64,000 nucleotides of DNA from Palsa-883 sp963826975 (lineage in GTDB: Bacteria > Pseudomonadota > Alphaproteobacteria > Acetobacterales > Acetobacteraceae): contig CAWGZJ010000009.1 in assembly GCA_963826975.1 (NCBI GenBank), positions 124,001 to 188,000 on the forward strand, in the 5' to 3' direction. Both the position numbers and the translations under genes were made by a program. The notes beneath the pieces are model-generated. The model saw only the letters and a list, made by a program, of their open reading frames with translations. It was not told the DNA's origin and made no database searches. Shown here one piece after another: positions 41,239 to 52,141 of the stretch. Positions within the stretch are counted from its first letter, which is position 1. Each line of letters starts with the position of its first letter.

Positions 41239-42878
41239 GAGCCTGTGAATCTTTCTCGCATTCTGCGCAGGGCTGTGGATTTGGCGGTTGCGGCGCGGGA
41301 ATCACCGTGATTCCCTGCTGTCCACAAGGTGCGGGAACGCCGATGTCGGGATCTCGGGGTCTGTTTTCGGAACTGGCGGAGCAGGTGGCTGTCCATCCGG
41401 AGCCGGGCGAAGCGCCAGCCGCCCGGCTGCGTATGGCCCAACGTGACCAACCCGAGTTCCAGGTGGTGGATCTGGATAGTCTGTTGCCGTCGGACCACCC
41501 GGCTCGGGCGGTGTGGGTTTTCGCCGCGGCGTTGGACCTGAGCGAGTTGCTCGCCGTGATCAAAGCCCGCGCGGGCGAGCCTGGCCGTCCGCCGGCGGAT
41601 CCGAAGATCCTGGTGGCGCTGTGGCTGTATGCCACGATCGACGCGGTGGGGAGCGCGCGGGAGTTGGCGCGGTTGTGCGAGGCGCATGTTGCCTATCGGT
41701 GGCTTTGCGGCGGTGTGTCGATGAACCACCATACGCTGGCGGATTTCCGGGTCGCCCAGGTCCTGCTGCTGGACCGGTTGCTGGCGCAGGGCGTGGCGTC
41801 GCTGGTTTCGGAAGGGCTGGTGACGCTGGAGCGGCTGGCGCAGGACGGGGTGCGGATACGGGCCTCGGCGGGTGCGAGCTCGTTTCGCCGGCGCGACCGG
41901 TTGGAGAGCCTGCTGGCCGAGGCCGAGGCGCGGGTGGCGCAGCTGAAGCGGGAGCTTGAAGCGGACCCGGCGGCGAGCACGGCGCGGCAGCAGGCGGCGC
42001 GTGAGCGAGCCGCACGTGAGCGAGTTGAGCGGACCACGGCGGCACTGCGGCGGATGCAGGAGCTCGAGGCAGAGCGGGCACGTCGCGAGAAGACCCATAA
42101 GAAGGCGACGCAGAAGCAGAAGGCGCCGCGGGCGTCGACGACCGATGCCGAGGCGCGGGTCATGAAGATGGCCGATCATGGTTATCGGCCGGCCTACAAC
42201 GGGCAATTCGCCAGCGATCCGCAGACACAGGTGATTGTTGCGGTGGATCTCGACACCACCGGCTCGGACGGCGGCCTGATGGCGCCGATGCAGGAGCGGA
42301 TTGCCGAGACCTACGGGCAGACGCCGCAGCAGTATCTGGTGGACGGCGGCTTCAGCAAGCTTGACGACATCGAGCGGGCGCATGCCGCCGGCGTCGAGGT
42401 CTTTGCACCGCCGGCGAACAACAAGCACCAGACAGACCCGTTTGCTCCGCGCGAGGGTGATGGCCCCGGGACGGCTGCTTGGCGCAAGCGGATGGCGAGC
42501 GACGCGGGCAAGGCGGTGTATCGCGAACGCGCCAAGCATGAGTGCGTCAATGCGCAGCTGCGCAACTGTGGCGTGGTGCGTCTGCTGGTCCGCGGCCGGG
42601 AGAAGGTGCGAGCGGTGCTGTTGTGGTTCGCGGTGGCACATAATCTGCGGCGTGCCATGGCGCTGCGTAGCGACGTGGCTTCGCCAATCGCCGCGGCCAG
42701 TGGGTGAGGTGTGTCCGAAGCATGACGGGGTACAACCAGGGCGAGTATCGGCACCGAGAAAACCAGATGAACGGGCGACATCGCCGTGTCCAACCGCCGC
42801 CCCGACCATCCCATGCCTCCGGCTCGCTCCGCGTCGACCACCGCGCCGGTCGACGCAGGGAATTTGCTTCACAGCCTC
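41239..42878 (+). mobile_element. IS1182-type insertion sequence (ends tentative)
   Basis: A transposase of the IS1182 kind fills this segment. Possible inverted repeats are GAGCCTGTGAAT at 41239 and its near complement ending at 42878 (reverse complement GAGGCTGTGAAG), 10 of 12 matching. No clear target duplication was found. The right end would abut the G-rich intergenic repeat that at 522-1890 hosts the IS481 element. The ends need confirmation from another copy. Confidence 0.55.
41343..42707 (+). CDS. IS1182-family transposase
   Basis: The 454-residue transposase starts at ATG 41343 (MSGSRGLFSELAEQ). An N-terminal DUF772-like domain (FQVVDLDSLLPSDHPARAVW and MNHHTLADFR) is followed by a charged coiled-coil stretch rich in E, R and A at about residues 175-265. 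A DDE-type core follows, with acidic residues in VDLDTTGSDGGL and YLVDGGFSKLDDIE and the terminal ECVNAQLRNCGVVRLLVRG. The frame is intact. The open frame extends upstream to 40911 over the SDR gene, but that part is not coding. Confidence 0.88.
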   Translation: MSGSRGLFSELAEQVAVHPEPGEAPAARLRMAQRDQPEFQVVDLDSLLPSDHPARAVWVFAAALDLSELLAVIKARAGEPGRPPADPKILVALWLYATIDAVGSARELARLCEAHVAYRWLCGGVSMNHHTLADFRVAQVLLLDRLLAQGVASLVSEGLVTLERLAQDGVRIRASAGASSFRRRDRLESLLAEAEARVAQLKRELEADPAASTARQQAARERAARERVERTTAALRRMQELEAERARREKTHKKATQKQKAPRASTTDAEARVMKMADHGYRPAYNGQFASDPQTQVIVAVDLDTTGSDGGLMAPMQERIAETYGQTPQQYLVDGGFSKLDDIERAHAAGVEVFAPPANNKHQTDPFAPREGDGPGTAAWRKRMASDAGKAVYRERAKHECVNAQLRNCGVVRLLVRGREKVRAVLLWFAVAHNLRRAMALRSDVASPIAAASG

Positions 42879-42879
42879 T

Positions 42880-43164
42880 CCCCTTGAGGGAGGGGGTTGG
42901 GGGGAGGGGTCGGCACAACTACGCGGGGAGGGGTCGGCACAACTACGCGGGGAGGGGTCGGCACAACTACGCGGGGAGGGGTCGGCACAACTACGCGGGG
43001 AGGGGTCGGCACAACTACGCGGGGAGGGGTCGGCACAACTACGCGGGGAGGGGTCGGCACAACTACGCGGGGAGGGGTCGGCACAACTACGCGGGGAGGG
43101 GTCGGCACAACTACGCGGGGAGGGGTCGGCACAACTACGCGGGGAGGGGTCGGCACAACTACTC
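42880..43164. repeat. G-rich intergenic repeat expanded into an 11-copy 24-bp tandem array
   Basis: The segment opens with CCTTGAGGGAGGGGGTTGGG, the same G-rich repeat that the IS481 element split at 521/1891. From 42901 the unit GGGGAGGGGTCGGC plus ACAACTACGC repeats every 24 bases, giving 11 copies to 43164; only the last unit differs (ACTC end). Every unit has two runs of four G. The period is a multiple of three, so long spurious open frames (repeats of GEGSAQLR, RGRHNYAG and others) run through it. It separates the IS element from ilvA. Confidence 0.95.
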
Positions 43165-43239
43165 GGCACAGGTACAAGGCGTCGGCGCGATACTGGCACC
43201 ACCCCCAGCCCCCTCCTCAAGACAAACAGAAGCAAAGGC

Positions 43240-44443
43240 TCAAATCCGCCGCACCACGTAACTACCCTCCAGCGCCGCAACGATCGTATCGGCATGCGCT
43301 GGAATCGCGCGCCTCCACCATCACCTCCAGCTCGGCCGCCTGCACCGACGCCGCCGCGAACAGCCGCTGGTGGGAAACCTCGATGATGTTGCCGCCGCAG
43401 CTCGCCGATCTTGCCGGCGATGTCGGCCAGCACGCCGGGCCGGTCGGGAATTTGCAGATGCAGCCGCAGCAGCCGCCCATCGCGCAGCAGATTGCGCAGC
43501 AGCACATTCGACAGGATGCGCGCATCGATGTTGCCGCCGGTGATCGCCACCCCGACGCGCTTGCCGCGGAACCGGTCCGGAAACGTCAGCAGCGCCGCAA
43601 CCCCGACCGCCCCGGCGCCCTCGGCCACGGTCTTGGCGCCCTCGGCCAGCAGCCCGATCGCCTCCTCGACGGCGCGCTCGGGCACCACCAGCATGTCGGT
43701 GACCCGCCGGCGCACGATCTCCAGCGGCACCTCGCCGATGTCGCGCACCGCGATGCCCTCGGCGATGGTCGGCCCGCCGACCGAAACGGTGCGCCCGGCG
43801 ACGCGCTGCGCCATCGCGGCATAGGCTTCGACCTCGACGCCGAAGACCGCGATGCCGGGCTTCAGCGCCGGTCGCGGCGATCAAGCAGCCTGCGAGCAGC
43901 CCGCCGCCGCCGACCGGGATCACCAGCGCATCGAGATCGGGCGCGTCCTCCAGCAGCTCCAGCGCCAGCGTGCCCTGGCCGGCGATCACCGCCGGATCGT
44001 CATAGGGGTGGATGAACACCAGTTGCCTCGATCTCGGCGAGGTGCGCGGCGTGCGCCGCGGATTCGGCCAGCGTTTCGCCATGCAGCACGACCTCGGCGC
44101 CCCAGGCCGCGGTGCGCGTGACCTTGGTGGCGGGGGTGAAGCTCGGCATCACGATGGTGGCGGCGATCCCCAGCAGATGCGCATGCCGCGCCACCGCCTG
44201 GGCATGATTGCCGGCCGACATGGCGATCACGCCGCGCGCCCGCTCGCCTTCGCTCAGCAGCGCCAGGCGGTTGGCCGCGCCGCGCTCCTTGAAGGCGCCG
44301 GTCGACCTGCAGATTGTCGAGCTTCAGCGACGGTGTCGACGCCGGTGGCGCGGCTGACGGCGTCGCGACGGCACCGCCGGCGTGCGCAGCACGCGGCCGG
44401 CGATCCGCGCGGCCGCCGCCTCGACATCGGCGAGCGCGATCAT
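43240..44443 (-). CDS. ilvA: Threonine ammonia-lyase with ACT domain (frame-disrupted)
   Basis: The enzyme deaminates threonine to 2-oxobutanoate, the first step of isoleucine synthesis. Pieces in all three minus frames join into one protein: MIALADVEAAAARIAGRVLR, the PLP-lysine segment (TGAFKERGAANRL), MSAGNHAQAVARHA, VIPVGGGGLLAGCL, TVAEGAGAVGVAALL and the ACT domain with DRPGVLADIAGKIGELR and NIIEVSHQRLF. Seven single extra bases explain the breaks, near 44366, 44328, 44303, 44023, 43868, 43397 and 43300. Removing them leaves 1197 bases, a 398-residue enzyme of normal length. A pattern of only insertions spread over the gene is unlike natural decay and suggests sequence error. Confidence 0.85.
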
Positions 44444-44494
44444 CGGCAGGCCATCCCGCCCAAAGCTCGGATGAACAGGGTCAGGCAAGCGGCG

Positions 44495-44970
44495 TCAGAT
44501 GAACTTGACCCCCAGGATCTCGTAGGACCGGTCGCCGCCCGGCGCGGGCACCGACACGGTGTCGCCGATCTTCTTGCCGATCAGCGCCTTGGCCAGCGGC
44601 GAGGAAACCGACAGCCGGCCGATCTTGATGTCGGCCTCGTGCACGCCGACGATCTGGTAGGTGGCTTCCTTTTCGGTCTCCTCGTCGATCAGCCGGACAT
44701 GCGCGCCGAACTTGACGTGGCTCGCCGGACAGGGTGGACGGGTCGATCACCTCGACCGCGGAGACGATCTCCTCCAGCTCCGCGATGCGGCCCTCGATGA
44801 AGGACTGGCGTTCGCGCGCGGCATGGTATTCGGCGTTTTCCGACAGGTCGCCATGGCGTGCGCGCCTCGGCGATCTGGCGGATGATCGACGGACGCTCTT
44901 CCGACTTGAGCTGGCGCAGCTCCTCTTCCAGCCGCTGCAAGCCCGGGGCGGTCATCGGAAACTTCTGCAC
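44495..44970 (-). CDS. greA: Transcription elongation factor GreA (frame-disrupted)
   Basis: GreA rescues backtracked RNA polymerase by stimulating transcript cleavage in the secondary channel. The coiled-coil N-domain (LQRLEEELRQLKSEERPSII, then LSENAEYHAARERQ with the acidic tip) and the C-domain (FGAHVRLIDEETEKEATYQI and SPLAKALIGKKIGDTV) are present but lie in two frames. One extra base lies near 44860 (after AEAR) and another near 44725 (after TLSG). Without them the gene gives 157 residues, the standard GreA length. Start: GTG 44970 (QKFPMT); ATG 44955 or 44985 are alternatives. It lies between carB and ilvA; carB-greA adjacency is common in alphaproteobacteria. Confidence 0.85.
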
Positions 44971-45069
44971 GGCGTGGTCCTTCAATTTTGGTCACACGCG
45001 CCGTTGCGATCGGGCGAGCACGCAAACGCCGCCGTCACGACGGGGCCGAGCCCGGCCGCGACGGAACGC

Positions 45070-48330
<3,261 letters not shown>

Positions 48331-48412
48331 TCAGCCACCAACTTTCAAACCCGATATTTTGTTCCGGCGCCGGACAACAAACACATCGCGCCATACACGG
48401 CATCATTGCGAC

Positions 48413-48504
48413 TGGTTATGGCCGTGTGCCGCGGTCAAGCCCCGAAGCCCCGCAGGGGTCGCGCGCTTGCGCGAGGGCTTGAGGGCGGCGCGCGGCCATA
48501 ACCA
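48413..48504. ncRNA. Candidate structured element between carA region and carB
   Basis: An outer 12-bp perfect stem (TGGTTATGGCCG at 48413, CGGCCATAACCA at 48493) encloses a second stem TCAAGCCC/GGGCTTGA (48435 and 48475). Inside this lie two small hairpins, CCCC-GCA-GGGG (48448-48458) and CGCGC-TT-GCGCG (48462-48473). On the minus strand it would lie in the leader of carB, about 80 bases before the start. It could be a regulatory leader or a dispersed palindromic repeat. The structure is visible; the role is inferred. Confidence 0.45.
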
Positions 48505-48525
48505 CACTCGAAAAGCCGTGCGTCG

Positions 48526-48795
48526 TCATGCAGCCCCGCCCAATAGAGCGCGCGCAACGGCGGCACCTTTCGGAGTCAGTTCCAGATGCCAGTGGCATTG
48601 CAGCGCACCTTCCGGCAGGCGAACCGGTTCGTAGATCAACCTGTCTCGCAAGCACGCGGCGACGGCGTCGCGAAACGCGCTCTCATCGACCGCGGTATTG
48701 ATCAGCGCGGCGAATCGCTCGTATCCGGCTTCGATGTTCGGCTCGTTGATCACGTGCCGAAATGCCGTGGTCAGCAGCAGGGCAATAGCGTCCAT
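48526..48795 (-). CDS. Small uncharacterised protein between carA and carB
   Basis: This 89-residue protein (MDAIALLLTTAFRHVINE) has no motif I recognise; it looks soluble and alpha-helical. Its ATG at 48795 begins two bases after the carA stop codon (48797-48799), so it is most likely co-transcribed with carA. The reading frame shows the GC3 bias of real genes here. A role in carbamoyl-phosphate metabolism is possible by position only. Confidence 0.6.
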   Translation of the reverse strand: MDAIALLLTTAFRHVINEPNIEAGYERFAALINTAVDESAFRDAVAACLRDRLIYEPVRLPEGALQCHWHLELTPKGAAVARALLGGAA

Positions 48796-48796
48796 G

Positions 48797-50246
48797 TCAC
48801 GCGCGCCGCTCGATCATCTCGACGAACCGCCCGAACAGATAGTGGCTGTCGCTCGGTCCAGGGCTGGCCTCCGGATGATACTGCACGCTGAACGCCGGGC
48901 GGTCGGTGCAGGCCAGGCCCTCGTTCGAGCCGTCGAACAGGCGAGCATGCGTCACCTGCGCCGTCGCCGGCAGCGTCGCCGGATCCACAGCAAACCCATG
49001 GTTCTGGCTGGTGATCTCTACCCTGCCCGGTGGCCAGATCCTTCACCGGCTGGTTCGCGCCACGATGACCGCGCTCCAGCTTGTAGGTCTTCGCCCCCAG
49101 CGCCAGGGCCAGCAATTGATGCCCCAGGCAGATGCCGAACAGCGGCACACCCGCCTCCAGCACCCCGCGGATCGCCGGCACCGCGTATTCCCCGGTCGCC
49201 GCCGGATCGCCCGGGCCGTTCGACAGGAACACGCCATCCGGCTCGTGCCGCAGGATGTCCTCGGCCGATGCGGTCGCCGGCACCACCGTCACCCGGCACC
49301 CGGCGGAGGCCAGGCAGCGCAGGATGTTGCGCTTCGCGCCGTAATCCACCGCAACGACGTGGTGCTTCGGCGCGGTCTGCCGCCCGTAGCCGTCGGGCCA
49401 GGCCCAGCGCGTCTCGTCCCAGTCGTAGATCTGCCGGCAGGTGACCTCCTTCGCGAGGTCCATGCCCTCCAGCCCCGGCCAGGCCGCGGCCTGTGCCCGC
49501 AGCGCGCCCAGATCGAACCGCCCATCCGCCGGAAACGCCAGCACGCCGGTCGGCGCGCCGCCGTCGCGGATCCGGACGGTCAGCGCCCGCGTGTCCACCC
49601 CGGCGAGTCCCGCCACGCCCCGCGCGCGAAGCCACGCATCCAGGTGCTGCGTCGCGCGCCAGTTGGACGGTTCGGTGACATCCTGCTTCACCACCAGCCC
49701 GCGCGCGGCGATCGTGGTGGCCTCGATGTCCTCCGCGTTGGTGCCAACATTGCCGATATGCGGGAAGGTGAAGGTGATGATCTGCCCGGCATAGGACGGG
49801 TCGGTCAGCGTTTCCTGATAGCCGGTCATGCCGGTGTTGAAGCAGACCTCGCCGACCGGAGCGGCCGTCGCCGTGTGGGCGCCGAAGCCGCGGCCCCAGA
49901 ACACCGCGCCGTCGGCCAGCACCAGAGCGGCGGTGGCGCCGGGGGGAACTGCTGCTTGAGCCGCGTCCACGCTTTCAGGCATTGTCACACTCATTGGCAG
50001 GGCTGGCATTGGCAGGGCTGGCATTGGCAGGGCTGGCACTCGCAGGGCTGGCACTCGCAGGGCTGGCGCGTCGGACAGATCGGCAAGCGTCAGGCCGGTG
50101 GCGGCGATCACGGCGGGCCAATGGCGGGACGGGATGGCGCCGGCCTGGCGCCATTTGCGCACCGCCTCGGTTCCCACGCCGGTCAGGCGGGCGGCTGCGT
50201 CGGCGCCTCCCAGGCGATCGATGATATGGTCCACGGTCGTCGGCAT
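48797..50246 (-). CDS. carA: Carbamoyl-phosphate synthase small subunit fused to N-terminal HTH-like domain (one frame break)
   Basis: CarA hydrolyses glutamine and passes ammonia to CarB. The frame opens at ATG 50246 with about 60 residues resembling a small helix-turn-helix (MPTTVDHIIDRLGGADAAAR, then KWRQAGAIPSRHWPAVIAAT). A linker of PALPM repeats follows, encoded by five 15-bp units at 49993-50067, then CarA proper (ALVLADGAVFWGRGFGAHTA, class I amidotransferase Cys in FGICLGHQLLALAL, and QYHPEASPG). Internal starts at 49994 and 49982 would give a normal CarA of about 395 residues, so either a fusion or two nested products are made. One extra base near 49029 (GGGCAGGG) breaks the last 75 codons. 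A small domain of this kind in front of CarA is known from related bacteria. Confidence 0.85.
49993..50067. repeat. 15-bp tandem repeat (5 copies) in the carA linker
   Basis: Three copies of ATTGGCAGGGCTGGC are followed by two of ACTCGCAGGGCTGGC, head to tail. On the coding strand they give PALPM and PALRV pentapeptides joining the HTH-like domain to CarA. The frame is kept at any copy number. Confidence 0.95.
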
Positions 50247-50258
50247 GAGACGAATCTA

Positions 50259-50275
50259 TGGGAAGAAATTTCCCA
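50259..50275. promoter_or_regulatory. Palindromic operator-like site upstream of carA
   Basis: TGGGAA-GAAAT-TTCCCA is a 17-bp palindrome 13 bases before the carA start and 54 bases before the divergent GFA gene. A half-site GATGGGAAG recurs at about 50295. It is a plausible binding site for a dimeric regulator, possibly the HTH-like domain of CarA itself, which is inference. Confidence 0.5.
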
Positions 50276-50328
50276 CAACAACCCCCATCGCCGAGATGGG
50301 AAGTTTTTTACCGAAGGAGAATGGCCCG

Positions 50329-50837
50329 ATGGATGAAATCGAACGCCAGGTTGTCGCACCGGAGGCTGCCAGTGCGGGGCCGTGCGGTATGCAACATATG
50401 CAGCCCCGGAGGGCAGCGTCTGCCACTGCCGGATGTGCCAGAAGGCCATCGGCGGGCTGTTCGCCGCACTGGCCAAGGTCGACAAGGCGGATCTGGTGTG
50501 GACCCGCGGCGAGCCGGCGGCGTTCCGCAGCTCCCCGGCCGCCTACCGGGATTTCTGCGCCGCCTGCGGCACGCCGCTGACCTTCCGGTTCGCCGACGCG
50601 GTCCATATGGAGGTGACGATCGGCAGCCTGGACCACCCGGAACTGGCGCCACCCAAGCTGAATTTCGGGGCGGAGAGCCGGCTGCCATGGATCGCCGACC
50701 TGGTGCCCGGCAAGCTGCCGGACAAACAGACCTCGGAAACCGGCGCGGCGACACGCGACGTCAGCAGCCGCCAACACCCCGATCACGACACCCCCGCCGA
50801 CTGGCACCCGCCGCCGGTATGCCCGCTGCCGGTATGA
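50329..50837 (+). CDS. GFA/CENP-V family zinc protein (one frame break)
   Basis: The protein belongs to the family of glutathione-dependent formaldehyde-activating-like proteins, small zinc-binding folds of mostly unknown activity. Zinc ligands are in CQCGAV, HCRMCQKAIGG and FCAACGTPLTFR. The start ATG 50329 follows AAGGAGA. The first dozen codons (MDEIERQVVAPE) and the rest are in different frames, and one base is missing near 50363 (GAGGCTGCC). Corrected length is 169 residues. It diverges from carA and is followed after 16 bases by upp. Confidence 0.78.
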
Positions 50838-50853
50838 TCGTCGAACCGCACGG

Positions 50854-51492
50854 GTGACTGATCATCCAAACGTCACGGTGCTGGACCACCCATTGGTGCA
50901 GCACAAGCTGACCCTGCTGCGCGACCGCGGCACCTCCACCGGCGAATTCCGCCGACTGGCGCGCGAGATCAGCCTGCTGATGGGCTACGAGCTAACGCGC
51001 GACCTGAAGCTGACCACGGTCCACATCGAAACGCCGCTCGAGGCAATGGAGGCGCCCCGCCTGGCCGGCAAGAAGCTATGCGTGGTGTCCATCCTGCGCG
51101 CCGGCAGCGGCATCCTGGAGGGGATGCTGGACCTGATCCCCTCGGCACGGGTGGGGCATGTCGGCCTGTATCGCGACCCGGCAACCCTGCAGGCGGTGGA
51201 ATATTACCTGAAGCTGCCGGCGGACGTGGCGGAGCGGCTGGTGATCGTGGTCGATCCGATGCTGGCAACCGGCAACTCGGCCGCGGCGGCGATCACTCGG
51301 CTGAAACAGGCGGGGGTTACGGACCTACGCTTCGCCTGCCTGTTGGCCGCGCCGGAGGGGCTGCGTGCGCTTGCCGTGTCGCACCCCGACGTCCCGGTGT
51401 TCACCGCCGCGGTGGATCGCGAGCTGGACGGCCATGGCTACATCCGTCCGGGACTGGGCGACGCGGGGGATCGGTTCTTCGGGACAAAGTAG
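50854..51492 (+). CDS. upp: Uracil phosphoribosyltransferase
   Basis: Upp salvages uracil to UMP using PRPP. The 212-residue protein has VTVLDHPLVQHKLTLLRD at the N-terminus, the active-site ILRAGSGILEGML, the PRPP-binding loop VDPMLATGNSAAAAI and the C-terminal uracil-binding GYIRPGLGDAGDRFFGT. It starts at GTG 50854. Its place next to the carbamoyl-phosphate genes joins pyrimidine salvage and synthesis. Confidence 0.95.
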   Translation: MTDHPNVTVLDHPLVQHKLTLLRDRGTSTGEFRRLAREISLLMGYELTRDLKLTTVHIETPLEAMEAPRLAGKKLCVVSILRAGSGILEGMLDLIPSARVGHVGLYRDPATLQAVEYYLKLPADVAERLVIVVDPMLATGNSAAAAITRLKQAGVTDLRFACLLAAPEGLRALAVSHPDVPVFTAAVDRELDGHGYIRPGLGDAGDRFFGTK

Positions 51493-51679
51493 TGGGAGCC
51501 AACGGCGGCTCCGGACGCGTCTCGACGCGGTCCCTGTAATCATCTGCATTCGCCGACGCCGGGACCTGATCCAGATCCGCGGGCCATAGCCATCGATTAA
51601 ATCCGCGCCGATCGTAACTCATCGCCCACCCCAGCGCGGCTTCGCATAGAGTAGGGGGACATTTTTTCAGGAGCACCTC

Positions 51680-52141
51680 ATGGCATTGCGCGATCAGTTT
51701 CCCGAGCAGCTGAAGACTTCGATGAAGGCTGGCACCGCCGCGCGCACCTCGACGCTGCGCATGATTATGGCGAGGCTGAAGGACATCGACATCGCCGCCC
51801 GCCCGAAAGGCATCGACAAGGTGCCCGACGACGAGGTTCTGGCGATGCTGCGCGGCATGGTGAAATCCCGCCGCGAGTCCGTGGACCTGTATCGCCAAGG
51901 CAACCGCCAGGACCTCGTAGACAAGGAGGAGGCCGAAATTACCGTGATCGAGAGCTTCCTGCCACAGCAGATGGACCAGTCCGGCGTGGAGGCTGCGGTC
52001 GCCGCCGCGGTCGCGGAGACCGGCGCCACCAGCTATCAAGGACATGGGCAAGGTGATGGCCGCGCTCCGCGCCAAACATGCCGCCACACTCGACATGGCC
52101 AAAGCCGGCCCGCTGGTGAAGGCGCGGCTGGGCGGCGCTGA
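51680..52141 (+). CDS. GatB/YqeY domain-containing protein (two compensating frame breaks)
   Basis: This 153-residue YqeY-family protein is related to the tail domain of the amidotransferase subunit GatB, which binds tRNA; the cellular role of stand-alone YqeY is unclear. Visible features are TLRMIMARLKDIDIAAR, SRRESVDLYRQGNRQDLVDKE and ITVIESFLPQQM. An extra T near 52037 sends the frame off; the proper C-terminus (KDMGKVMAALRAKHAATLDM) is in the next frame. The stop TGA at 52139-52141 is back in the first frame and overlaps dnaG (TGATG), so a second, opposite indel must lie near 52125. The yqeY-dnaG-rpoD order is standard in alphaproteobacteria. Confidence 0.82.
   Translation: MALRDQFPEQLKTSMKAGTAARTSTLRMIMARLKDIDIAARPKGIDKVPDDEVLAMLRGMVKSRRESVDLYRQGNRQDLVDKEEAEITVIESFLPQQMDQSGVEAAVAAAVAETGATSYQGHGQGDGRAPRQTCRHTRHGQSRPAGEGAAGRR

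Noticed and set aside
42901..43164. Possible CRISPR array
   Set aside because: Units are directly adjacent with no unique spacers and no cas genes nearby. It is a simple tandem repeat.
42703..43261. Long open frames of repeated GEGSAQLR, RGRHNYAG and VVVPTPPR peptides
   Set aside because: The 24-bp period is a multiple of three, so every frame without a stop in one unit stays open. No start context or conserved domain is present.
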